Origin: Phycisphaeraceae bacterium
GTDB lineage: Bacteria; Planctomycetota; Phycisphaerae; Phycisphaerales; UBA1924
Direction of reading: 5' to 3'
Length of the DNA stretch: 64,000 nucleotides
NCBI GenBank assembly: GCA_023898685.1
Contig: CP060234.1
Coordinates: 806,001-870,000, forward strand
Within the stretch, counting starts at the first letter, position 1. Each line of letters opens with the position of its first letter. Shown here piece after piece: positions 32,662 through 41,058 of the stretch. The notes under the pieces were generated by a model. That model saw nothing but the letters and a program-made list of their open reading frames with translations, ran no database searches and was not told where the DNA came from. The position numbers and the translations under genes are program-made.

Positions 32662-34968
32662 ATGCGATCCCGACTCGTTCGTTTCTGGGCGCTCGCCCAT
32701 GTGACCATCGTGCTCAGCCTGGGCATTGTCGTCGCCTCGGGCGGGGTTGCGCGAGCCGGGCTCGGCGCACCGGAGCTGACGCCCGATCAGGCACGTCGCG
32801 TCGATGAGTTGCTCTCGCGGATGACGCTCGACGAGAAGGTCGGGCAGATGATGCAACTCACGCTCGAGACCGTCGCGGCCCAGACCGCGATGGCGACGAG
32901 GCCCTTCGTGCTCGACGAGGCGAAGGCCCGGAGCATGATCGTCGACCACCACACGGGCTCGATGCTCAACGCCGCCGGTGTCGCGATGACGCCCGACCAG
33001 TGGCGGGACATCGTCGGACGGCTGCAGCAGATCGCGACCGGCGAGACGCGGCTGGGCGTCCCGCTCATCTACGGCATCGATTCGGTGCACGGGGCCAACT
33101 ACGTCAAGGGCGCGACGATCTTCCCGCACAACCTCACGCTCGCGGCGACGTTCGAGCCCGGGCTGTCGCGGAAGGCCGGGTACTACACGGCGGCGGAGAG
33201 CCGGGCCTGCGGGCTGGCCTGGAACTTCGCGCCGGTGTGCGGGCTGGCGCGGATGCCGGCGTGGTCACGCGTGTTCGAGACGTTCGGCGAGGATCCGTGC
33301 CTCGCGGGTGCGATGGCCGCCGTGTCGGTCGAGGGGCAGCAAGGCGACGATCTCTCGGCGGCGACGGCCGTCGCGGCGACCGCCAAGCACTTCCTGGGCT
33401 ACAGCGTCCCGCGGACCGGGCGCGACCGAACCCCGGCGTACATCCCCGACACCGAGCTGATGGACACCTACCTGCCCCCGTTCGAGGAAGCGTTCGCCGC
33501 GGGCGCGCGCACGATCATGGTCAACTCGTCGGAGATCAACGGCGTGCCGGTGCACGCGAGCCAGCGGATTCTGACCGACCTGCTGCGCGGACGCGTGGGG
33601 TTCGAAGGTCTCGTCGTCACCGACTGGGCCGACATCCAGAAACTCGTGAACTGGCACCGCGTGGCGGAGAACGAGACGGAGGCAACGCGGCTCGCGGTCG
33701 ACGCCGGGATCGACATGGCGATGACCCCCCTCGACACGCGGTTCGCGGGCCAGCTCGCCGGGCTGGTCAGGAGCGGGGCGATCTCGGAATCGCGCATCGA
33801 CGAATCGGTGCGCCGGATCCTGGCGCTCAAGATGGAGCTGGGGCTGTTCGAGCACCCGATGCCGGGCGAGGACGAAACGATCGAGATCGGGAGCGACGAG
33901 GCGCAGATGCTGAGCCTCGAGATCGCCCGCCGGGGCGTCACGCTTTTGCGGAATCGGGAGAACCTGCTGCCGCTGAGCGGACGCGAGAAGCTCCTCGTGA
34001 CGGGCCCGACCGCGGACAGTGTCGTGCCGCTGCACGGTGCGTGGACCTACTCGTGGCAGGGGACAGACACGGCGCTCTATCCGGACACGCCGACGGTGCT
34101 CGACGAGATCCGCCATCGGTTCGGCGACGAGCGCGTCGCCTACGAGCCCGGGGCGTCGTTCGACGAAGCTGGTGATCTCGACGCGGTCGCTCGGGCGGCG
34201 GCCGACGCCGACGTGGTGATCCTCTGCCTGGGCGCCCAGCCCTCGGCCGAGAAGCCCGGGGACATCGCCAACCTCGACATCTCGCCGGCCCAGCAGCAAC
34301 TTGCCGAGGCGATCGTCGAGACGGGCAAGCCCGTCGTCCTGCTGCTGATCGAGAACCGGCCCCGCATCATCACGGCGTTCGAGAAGGGCGTGGACGCGGT
34401 GCTGTGGGCGGGCCACCCCGGGCCGCACGGCAGCCGGGCGCTGGCGGAGATCATCGCGGGTGACGTGAACCCCAGCGGGCGGTTGCCGTTCAGCTATCCG
34501 CGCGATCCGCAGGGGCTGCTGACCTACGACCACAAGCACAGCGAGCGGTTTGACGCCGGCGGGCACGGCGAACGGGGATACGACCCGCTGTTTGCGTTCG
34601 GGGAAGGGCTCTCGTACACGACGTTCGAGTACACGGGGCTCGAGATCGACGTCCCGGCTTCATTCCCGGAGACCGGCAAGGTCGCGGTGCGTGTACGCGT
34701 GCGGAATACGGGGGCACGCGACGGGGCCGAGGTGGTCGGGCTCTACCTGACCGACGAGGTCGCCTCGATCACGCCCCGCGTGCGGCGGCTCAAGGCGTTC
34801 GACAAGATCGACCTGCGGGCGGGCGAGGAACGCACCGTGTCGTTCGACCTGGGGCCCGACGCGTTCCTGATGGTCGATGCCGGGGGGCGGCGAGAGTTCG
34901 AGCCCGGCGCGTTCGCCATCCAGATCGGCGACCAGAGCCAGACCTTCCGCATCCCCGCGGCGGATTGA
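32662..34968 (+). CDS. Glycoside hydrolase family 3 (beta-glucosidase/xylosidase)
   Basis: 768 aa. Signal peptide MRSRLVRFWALAHVTIVLSL, cleavage near ARAG. GH3 N-terminal barrel begins LTPDQARRVDELLSRMTLDE. The nucleophile Asp is about residue 321 in LVVTDWADIQKLV, and KHFLGYS is the conserved Lys-His. GH3 C-terminal alpha/beta domain (NLLPLSGREKLLVTGPTAD, GQPLPFSYP-like GRLPFSYPRDPQG) and a terminal fibronectin-III-like domain (VRNTGARDGAEVVGLYLTDE) complete the usual three-domain form. It releases glucose or xylose from oligosaccharides made by GH44/GH10. ATG 32662 follows AGGAG. Convergent with the next sulfatase, with one base between stop codons. Confidence 0.92.
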   Translation: MRSRLVRFWALAHVTIVLSLGIVVASGGVARAGLGAPELTPDQARRVDELLSRMTLDEKVGQMMQLTLETVAAQTAMATRPFVLDEAKARSMIVDHHTGSMLNAAGVAMTPDQWRDIVGRLQQIATGETRLGVPLIYGIDSVHGANYVKGATIFPHNLTLAATFEPGLSRKAGYYTAAESRACGLAWNFAPVCGLARMPAWSRVFETFGEDPCLAGAMAAVSVEGQQGDDLSAATAVAATAKHFLGYSVPRTGRDRTPAYIPDTELMDTYLPPFEEAFAAGARTIMVNSSEINGVPVHASQRILTDLLRGRVGFEGLVVTDWADIQKLVNWHRVAENETEATRLAVDAGIDMAMTPLDTRFAGQLAGLVRSGAISESRIDESVRRILALKMELGLFEHPMPGEDETIEIGSDEAQMLSLEIARRGVTLLRNRENLLPLSGREKLLVTGPTADSVVPLHGAWTYSWQGTDTALYPDTPTVLDEIRHRFGDERVAYEPGASFDEAGDLDAVARAAADADVVILCLGAQPSAEKPGDIANLDISPAQQQLAEAIVETGKPVVLLLIENRPRIITAFEKGVDAVLWAGHPGPHGSRALAEIIAGDVNPSGRLPFSYPRDPQGLLTYDHKHSERFDAGGHGERGYDPLFAFGEGLSYTTFEYTGLEIDVPASFPETGKVAVRVRVRNTGARDGAEVVGLYLTDEVASITPRVRRLKAFDKIDLRAGEERTVSFDLGPDAFLMVDAGGRREFEPGAFAIQIGDQSQTFRIPAAD

Positions 34969-34969
34969 G

Positions 34970-36523
34970 TCACTCCCGCCGGCCGTCCTCGGGGACGGTG
35001 TAGAACTCGCCCGGCGGGACGTGGTAGAGCGTCTTGAGCCGCTCGAGCTCCTTCTTGAGCTCGGCGATCTTCTCGGCGTAGCGGGGCTTGTCGATCGCGT
35101 TGGACATCTCGCCGGGGTCGGCGTCGAGGTCGTAGAACTCCCACTCATCGACATCGGGCTCGTAGAAGTGGATGAGCGTGTACCGCTCCGTGCGCACGCC
35201 CTCGTGCCGGCGGACGCTGTGCCAGCCCGGGTACTCGTAGTAGCGGTAGTAGAGGCTCCGGCGCCAGTCGTCGGGGGTGTGGCCCCGCAGCACGGGCAAC
35301 ATGCTCACGCCGTGCATGTCGTCAGGGACGCCGAGCCCGGCGGCGTCGAGCATGGTGGGCGCGATGTCGATGTTCTGGGTGAGGGCCGTGCTGGTCGAGC
35401 CCTCGGGGATCACGCCCGGCCAGCGGACGAGGAAGGGCGTGCGGAACGACTCCTCGTACATCCAGCGCTTGTCGAACCACCCGTTCTCGCCCAGGTACCA
35501 CCCCTGGTCGGAGGTATAGATGACGATCGTGTTCTCGTCGAGACCGCTGTGGGTGAGTTCGTCGAGCAGGCGGCCCACGTTCTCGTCGACGGCCTGCACA
35601 CACCGCAGGTAGTCCTTGACGTAGCGCTGGTACTTCCATCGCACGAGGTCGTCGCCCGCGAGGGCCATCGCGTTGAAGGCGTCGTTCTTGGGGCCATAGA
35701 CGCTGTCCCACATACGCCGCTGCGATTCGTTCAGGTTCCAGGGGCGCTCGAACTTGAGGTCGCGCGGGAAGAGGTGCTCGGCGATGGTCATCTCCTGCGT
35801 GTGCGCGGGCGTGCCCCGGCCAGACCAATCGTCGAAGAGCGTGGCCGGCTCGGGGATCTGGACGTCGTCGAAGAGCGTGAGATGACGCGGCGCGGGGTCC
35901 CAGGGGCGGTGGGGGGCCTTGTTGTGCAGGAGCATAAGGAACGGGCGATCCGTGTCTCGGCGGTTCTCGATCCAGTCGATCGCCTTGTCGGTGATGATGT
36001 CGGTGACGTAGCCCGTCTCGGTGTACTGCTCGTAGCCGTCTGCGAGCCCGCCCCGCCGAAACTCCGGGTTGTAGTAGGTCCCCTGTCCGACGACGTGGTC
36101 AAAGTAGTCGAACGCTGTCGGCTCGCTCTCGAGGTGCCACTTGCCCAGCATCACGGTCTGGTAGCCCGCCGCGTGGAGCATCTTGGCGATCGTCCGCTGT
36201 GAGCCGTCGAAAACGGTGCGGTTGTCCATCATCCCGTTCGCGTGGGAGTGGAGTCCTGTGAGCATGGTCGCGCGCGCCGGGGCGCAGATCGAGTTGCCGA
36301 CGAAGAAGCGGTCGAGCCTCATGCCCTCGCGGGCGAGGCGATCGATGTTGGGCGTCTTGTTGCGGTTGGAGCCGTAGGCGCTGATCGCCTGCCACCCGTG
36401 ATCGTCGGACATGACGTAGATGATGTTGGGGCGGGAATCACCCTCCGCGGCCCGGGCTGCCGCCGGCGAGCCGACGAGAACGAAGAGCACGGCGAGCAAT
36501 GAGGCGATTCCGGGGCGGGTCAT
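34970..36523 (-). CDS. Secreted sulfatase (formylglycine type)
   Basis: 517 aa, signal peptide MTRPGIASLLAVLFVLVGSP. Metal ligands MSDDHGW, formylglycine site C-A-P-A-R at 80-84 (NSICAPARATMLTGLHSHAN). Ala in place of Ser at the fourth position is an accepted variant. Further marks are MLGKWHL, IIYTSDQGWYLGENGWFDKR and the C-terminal ELKKELERLKTLY. This is the S1-family group that includes mucin and heparan-type exosulfatases. ATG 36523 follows AAGGAG. It has its own promoter region (167 bp to the next terminator) with no LacI operator seen, so it may be regulated apart from the rest. Confidence 0.9.
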   Translation of the reverse strand: MTRPGIASLLAVLFVLVGSPAAARAAEGDSRPNIIYVMSDDHGWQAISAYGSNRNKTPNIDRLAREGMRLDRFFVGNSICAPARATMLTGLHSHANGMMDNRTVFDGSQRTIAKMLHAAGYQTVMLGKWHLESEPTAFDYFDHVVGQGTYYNPEFRRGGLADGYEQYTETGYVTDIITDKAIDWIENRRDTDRPFLMLLHNKAPHRPWDPAPRHLTLFDDVQIPEPATLFDDWSGRGTPAHTQEMTIAEHLFPRDLKFERPWNLNESQRRMWDSVYGPKNDAFNAMALAGDDLVRWKYQRYVKDYLRCVQAVDENVGRLLDELTHSGLDENTIVIYTSDQGWYLGENGWFDKRWMYEESFRTPFLVRWPGVIPEGSTSTALTQNIDIAPTMLDAAGLGVPDDMHGVSMLPVLRGHTPDDWRRSLYYRYYEYPGWHSVRRHEGVRTERYTLIHFYEPDVDEWEFYDLDADPGEMSNAIDKPRYAEKIAELKKELERLKTLYHVPPGEFYTVPEDGRRE

Positions 36524-36621
36524 GCTTTGTGCTCCTTCTCTGTGCTCGTTGATGCTTCCAGTCCACGATACCGCGCCGGCGGTCGGACTACCTCGCGCGC
36601 GGCGGCGCGGGTGTGCGGGCG

Positions 36622-36657
36622 AAAAAAAGGTCCGCGCCCGCTGGGCGGGCACGGACC
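36622..36657 (-). terminator. Intrinsic terminator after the LamG-like gene
   Basis: On the minus strand: stem GGTCCG-N-GCCCGC paired with GCGGGC-N-CGGACC (36629-36657), 3-base loop, then seven T (36628-36622). Very strong. It separates the 1007-aa gene region from the sulfatase gene downstream. Confidence 0.9.
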
Positions 36658-36690
36658 GGGAGATGTCACGCGACGGGTCGCGCGGTGCAA

Positions 36691-39690
36691 TCAGGGGCAA
36701 CCACCGATGAAGGCGGTGACGAAGGCGCCGATGTCGGCGAGGTCGAACAGCCCGTTGCCGTCGATGTCCGCCGCCGGGTCCTGGGCCTGGAAGGCCGCGA
36801 CGAAGGCGACGATGTCGGCGAGGTCAAGCACGCCGTAGGGCATGGCGAGGTCGGCCGCGTTGCACGCCGGGAAGGGCGGCTCGGCGGTGTTGCTGACCGA
36901 GAGGTTCAGGCCCGGGGCGACGCGGTCGAGCGCGTCCTGGCTCTGCTCGCCGTAGCGGACGTAGCTGGCGCGGAGCTCGTCGAAGGCGCCGTTGGTGTCC
37001 TGGGCGATGCTGACCATGTTGATCTGGTCGTTGCGGATCGCGATCTCACCGAACGGATAGGCGCCCGGGTCGCCGTAGTAGGCCTCGCCCTGGATGACCT
37101 CCTGGTTGGGGAAGGTGTCCAGGTTGGTGTTGGGCCCGCCAATAGCGAACTCGGGCACGATGCGCCAGAGGGTGACGACGTCGGTGGTGCCGTCGTCGGG
37201 GATCATGTCGCCGTTGAGGTCGGTGGGGGCGCCGTCTGCGGTGCGCTTCCACTGCACCCGCATGACGACATAGATCTTGTCGCCGAAGTACCAGTCGGTC
37301 GAGGTGGCGTCTGCGGGCGGGAAGGAGTCCGAGCCTTCCTTCCAGCCGTCGAAGAAGCAGGTCGGGCGGATGATGGTGTCGACGCCCTCGTCGGTGCCGG
37401 TGACGCGGAAGCCGAAGCCGGTGTAGTCGCCGAACGTGTCGACGCCGCCCTCGGGGAGGTTGCCGTAGCCGTTGGGCCCGTAGGGGGCGTTGGCGAAGCA
37501 GAGGCTCGTGTTGTTGCCGGTCACGGGCACGACGATCGGGTCACGCTCGTTGAAGTCGAGCGCGAGGCTGATCCAGGTCTCGCCGCCCTCCTGGAAGAGC
37601 TTGGAGGCGAGTTCAGGGTCGATCTCGCGGGTGATGCTCGAGGCGCCGGAGGTGCCCGGGCGCTGGGCGGTCCGCCCGTTGAAGACGAGTTCGGGCGAGC
37701 CGAAGAGCGGCACCGCCGGGAAGCTGATCGCGTCGGCGCGGATCATCTGCTCGTCGCCCGTGCTGTTCATGGCCCAGCGGCTGGCGCCGGAGGGATTGCC
37801 CGGGGCGGCCTCGCCCCAGCCCTTGCCCGAGCCCTGCTGGCTGACCGACTCGCCGGCGTTCATGTCGAACGGCTCGTAGAGGTCGGCCGAGTCCGCGTTG
37901 TAGGCGAGGTCGGGCAGCGGGGCGATGTCGAGGTTCATGCCCGGCGCGACGGCGTCGAGGCAGGCCTCGGGGTCGCCGCCAGAGCCGATCGAGGCGTAGC
38001 GCAGCTCGTCCCACGTGGTGTTCCCGACGTTGTACTGGGCGAGCAGGCCGAGGATGTTGGGGTCGATGCCTGTATCAAAGACCGACGAGGGGAGATCGAC
38101 GAGATAGGCTCCGGTGTCGGTTTCGAGGACCTTCCAGACGGTGAGCCTGTCGGTGCCGCCGCCGATCTCGTAGCGCATGACGATGAGGAACTCCTCGTCG
38201 ATCGCGACGGGGATGCTGGGCGCGCCGGCGCCGACGAAGCCGCCGCCCTTCCAGCCGCGGGCGATCATGTTCATCGCGCCGGAGACGGTGCGGATCTGGA
38301 AGCCGAACGTCTTGTCGTCGACGGTGCCGAACGGACGCTTCGTGTCCGGATCGAACGCCGTGGCCCCGAGGCCGAGGCCGAGCTCGGTGTTGTTGCTCGG
38401 CAGCTTGACGAGCACGCTGGCCCAGAGCTCACCGTTCCCGAAGAGTCCGCCGGCAAGAGCGGTCGGGTCGAAGGGCCTGGTGAGCGCGGAGGTGCCGGTG
38501 GCGTCGAGCCGCTTGACAGAGCGGCCGGTGGTGTAGCCGCCGTCGGTGTAGCCGTTGAAGTCGAGATTGTCGGGCGGGGTGCCGTCCTGGTCGGGACCCC
38601 ACGACTCGCCGGCGCCGCGGCCGGTCGGTCCTTGGAGGCCGTCGAGGCTCAGGGTGAGTTCCCAGTCGCCGAGCCAGCCGGTGCCGCTCGAGCCGTCGCC
38701 GGGGCCGACGGGCTGGTTAAACGGGATGTCGAAGCCCTCGTAGAGACCCTGGTCGGGGATGATGGCGCCGTAGGTAAGGCCCATCCCGGGGGCGACCTCA
38801 TTGAGGCCGTCCTGCGGGTCGCCGCCGGGCGCGAGGGTCGCGACGCGGAGCTCGTCGAAGCGGGTGTTGCCCTCGTCGTAGAGGGTCATGACGGCGAAGT
38901 CGGCCGGCGCCATGCCCGTCGAGAATGTGGACGATGGCAGTTGGGCGAGGTCGAGACCCGAGTCGTTCTCGGAGACCTTGTAGACCGTGATCGCATCCGC
39001 GCCCGCGAGGATCTGGTAGCGGACGATGACCATGAACTCCTCGTTCTGCGCGACGGGGATCTCGGGAGCGCCCCCGCCGATGAAGCCGCCGCCCTTCCAG
39101 CCGCGGGCGATCATGTTCATCGCGCCGGAGACGGTGCGGATCTGGAAGCCGTAGCCCCGCTGGGTGTCGTCGCCGGTGGGCAGCTTGGTATCGGGGTCGA
39201 ATCCGGTGGCGCCCATCTGCACGCCGAAGCCGGTGTTGTAGCCCGGGATCTCGACGAGCATGCTGAACCAGAGCTCGCCGCCCTCGATGAGGCCCGGCGC
39301 GATGGCGCTGGTGTTAAGCGAGCGGGTGATCGACGCGACGCCGGCCCCGGTGCCCTTGCGGACCGACCGGCCCGTGGTGAACCCGCCGCTGGTATAGCCG
39401 TCGAAGTCAAGGTTGTCGGGCGGGGTGCCGTCCTGGTCCGGGCCCCACGAGCCGGTGGCGCCCTGCCCCTTCGGCCCGTCGGTCGCGTCGACGCTCAGGG
39501 CGGCGGCCCAGTCGCCGGCCCACCCGAAGCCCGACGAGCCCGTGCCGGGCCCGACGTATTCGTCGAAGGCGATGTCGAATCCCTCGTACACCGCGGGGGC
39601 GGCGAGAGCGTTCGGAGCCGCGAGGGCGGCGATCGCGATCGCCGACGCGGCGGTGGCGAGCCCGTGCGGGCGCGTGCTGTGGTTCTTCAC
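36691..39690 (-). CDS. Secreted triple-domain LamG-like protein with dockerin-like tail
   Basis: 999 aa from GTG 39690 (GAGGAG seven bases upstream). Signal peptide with A-rich h-region ending ALAAPA. Three successive homologous blocks of about 300 residues. Blocks one and two are nearly parallel: YEGFDIAFDEYVGPG / YEGFDIPFNQPVGPG, GPDQDGTPPDNLDF in both, RTVSGAMNMIARGWKGGGF in both, FDELRVAT / WDELRYAS. Block three is shorter and more diverged (ADLYEPFDMNAGESVS to AFDELRASY). They resemble concanavalin/LamG carbohydrate-binding folds. The C-terminus has two Ca-loops (PYGVLDLADIVAFVAAF, GNGLFDLADIGAFVTAF) ending GGCP. Probably a glycan-binding surface protein of the locus. Divergent from the prepilin-sulfatase operon across a shared control region. 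Confidence 0.75.
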   Translation of the reverse strand: MKNHSTRPHGLATAASAIAIAALAAPNALAAPAVYEGFDIAFDEYVGPGTGSSGFGWAGDWAAALSVDATDGPKGQGATGSWGPDQDGTPPDNLDFDGYTSGGFTTGRSVRKGTGAGVASITRSLNTSAIAPGLIEGGELWFSMLVEIPGYNTGFGVQMGATGFDPDTKLPTGDDTQRGYGFQIRTVSGAMNMIARGWKGGGFIGGGAPEIPVAQNEEFMVIVRYQILAGADAITVYKVSENDSGLDLAQLPSSTFSTGMAPADFAVMTLYDEGNTRFDELRVATLAPGGDPQDGLNEVAPGMGLTYGAIIPDQGLYEGFDIPFNQPVGPGDGSSGTGWLGDWELTLSLDGLQGPTGRGAGESWGPDQDGTPPDNLDFNGYTDGGYTTGRSVKRLDATGTSALTRPFDPTALAGGLFGNGELWASVLVKLPSNNTELGLGLGATAFDPDTKRPFGTVDDKTFGFQIRTVSGAMNMIARGWKGGGFVGAGAPSIPVAIDEEFLIVMRYEIGGGTDRLTVWKVLETDTGAYLVDLPSSVFDTGIDPNILGLLAQYNVGNTTWDELRYASIGSGGDPEACLDAVAPGMNLDIAPLPDLAYNADSADLYEPFDMNAGESVSQQGSGKGWGEAAPGNPSGASRWAMNSTGDEQMIRADAISFPAVPLFGSPELVFNGRTAQRPGTSGASSITREIDPELASKLFQEGGETWISLALDFNERDPIVVPVTGNNTSLCFANAPYGPNGYGNLPEGGVDTFGDYTGFGFRVTGTDEGVDTIIRPTCFFDGWKEGSDSFPPADATSTDWYFGDKIYVVMRVQWKRTADGAPTDLNGDMIPDDGTTDVVTLWRIVPEFAIGGPNTNLDTFPNQEVIQGEAYYGDPGAYPFGEIAIRNDQINMVSIAQDTNGAFDELRASYVRYGEQSQDALDRVAPGLNLSVSNTAEPPFPACNAADLAMPYGVLDLADIVAFVAAFQAQDPAADIDGNGLFDLADIGAFVTAFIGGCP

Positions 39691-40174
39691 AATAGTCTCC
39701 TCATTGAGCACCAATCGTTACCGTGCAATACATCAGTTTGCGTTCAGACCTTGCCGTTCGGGACGAGCGTTGCGAGAATGTCGTCGTTCCTTCTCGATCG
39801 CCGGCGAATCCGGGCCGGCAGGCCGGTCCCGCCTGACCCTTGAAATCCCTCATCGCGGGGGTGTCACGATCCCCGAAGAATAGCGGAACGCGATCTGTAT
39901 GCCATAGATTTCTGCTGGTTTTGGGCCGATCATGCTTGTTTTTTCTTGTTTGTTCGTATATTGAGTGGTCTTTTTGCCATTTTTTTCTCAAACGTTTGCA
40001 TTTTCATGCCGATAGCTGGTACCATCGGATGGTCGGGGGTGTGTGTCTGATCGATAATCAAGAGGGACGAGCAAGAACAGGCCGGATCAAGTTCCTGATC
40101 GCAACCCAATTCTGACGTCTGTGCGAACGATCCGCAATATGAGGTCTGACGCGCGCACGTGCGGGAGAGTATCG
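39691..40174. promoter_or_regulatory. Divergent control region of the sulfatase/GH10 operon
   Basis: 484 bp without a gene. From about 39890 to 40030 it is strikingly AT-rich for this genome, with T-runs. A LacI operator (TCAAACGTTTGCA, one arm imperfect) lies at 39988-40000. Its right half forms TTGCAT (39996-40001), followed after 18 bp by TACCAT (40020-40025), matching the geometry at the lacI promoter. Transcription would start near 40032 and run into the prepilin gene. A leftward promoter for the LamG-like gene must also lie here but is not clear. Confidence 0.6.
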
Positions 40175-41026
40175 ATGGAACCGAAGACGCGTGGCAACCG
40201 CCCAGGGGCCTTCACGCTGATCGAACTGCTGGTGGTCATCGCCATCATCGCGCTGCTCATCGGCATCCTGCTCCCCGCGCTCGGCAAGGCCCGGGCGACG
40301 GCGAACGGGATCAAATGCAGGTCGAACCTGCGGCAGATGGCGATCGCGTCGACGCTCTACATGGAAGACAACGACGAGTACTACGTCCCCACCTGGACGC
40401 TCAAGCCCGGCAAGGACGTCAACGACAGCGATGATTCCCGCTGGTACTGGTTCGACAACGAGCTCTTCCTCGAGAACATGTCCACCCAGGAGCGGTGGGT
40501 CACGCAGGGCAGCGGCGACAACTTCGAGTTCCACTCCTGGCCGGCCGACTACGCCTGCCCCCTCGCCGAGGCCGCGTTCCTCTCGGGCTCGGCCGACCGA
40601 GCCGACCGGGCCGAGATCCCCAACTCCTACGGCGAGAACACCCAGGGCTTCGGCTTCCGCACACACGGCAACGCTTCCGTGCGGATCAGCAACATCCAGC
40701 GGCCCAGCGACAAGCTCTTCTTCACCGACAACATCGGGTGGCGCTCGGGCCTGACGCGGAACAACGGCGAGGATATCGCCAATCCGGCGCTCTACGAGGA
40801 GTTCGGCGAGCAGCGGTTCAAGGACGAATCACAGATCGACCCCGATACGCCCCACCGCGTCGCCTACCGGCACGACGGCAAGGCGACCGGGGTCGCCTTC
40901 GACGCCAGCGCCGACACCTACGCCGGCGACGAGCTCTGGGCCCCCACCGCGGGCCGTGGCGTCGACACGTCGATCGCCGAGCGGATCAGGTTCATGCGCT
41001 GGGAGCTCTTCGTCGAGCCCGGCTGA
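40175..41026 (+). CDS. Prepilin-type (PulG/DUF1559-like) exported protein
   Basis: 283 aa from ATG 40175. Type III leader MEPKTRGNRPGAFTLIELLV: prepilin peptidase would cut between G-A and F, and the hydrophobic helix LVVIAIIALLIGILLPALGKA acts as the anchor. The remainder is a globular exported domain (KCRSNLRQMAIASTLYMEDN, then NTQGFGFRTHGNASVRISNI, ending in RHDGKATGVAFDASADTY). This His-x-DG ending is typical of the large planctomycete pseudopilin family. First gene of an operon with a sulfatase, a GH10 xylanase, another sulfatase and a sulfatase/esterase. It might form part of an export or adhesion fibre for these enzymes. Confidence 0.85.
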   Translation: MEPKTRGNRPGAFTLIELLVVIAIIALLIGILLPALGKARATANGIKCRSNLRQMAIASTLYMEDNDEYYVPTWTLKPGKDVNDSDDSRWYWFDNELFLENMSTQERWVTQGSGDNFEFHSWPADYACPLAEAAFLSGSADRADRAEIPNSYGENTQGFGFRTHGNASVRISNIQRPSDKLFFTDNIGWRSGLTRNNGEDIANPALYEEFGEQRFKDESQIDPDTPHRVAYRHDGKATGVAFDASADTYAGDELWAPTAGRGVDTSIAERIRFMRWELFVEPG

Positions 41027-41058
41027 GCCGCGGCGCGGGCCAGCATGAGGGAGTGCCG

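Noticed and set aside
36240..36300. Loss of the formylglycine site in the sulfatase at 34970 (C-A-P-A-R instead of C-x-P-S-R)
   Set aside because: Ala is tolerated at this position in S1 sulfatases; the Cys, Pro and Arg are intact.
36613..39843. 1076-aa open frame on the plus strand, and similar long frames (41080-43689 minus, 27496-29475 plus, 52763-54364 plus)
   Set aside because: They lie antisense to clear genes. Their protein sequence is low-complexity V/A/G/R/E, and they arise from the codon bias of GC-rich DNA.
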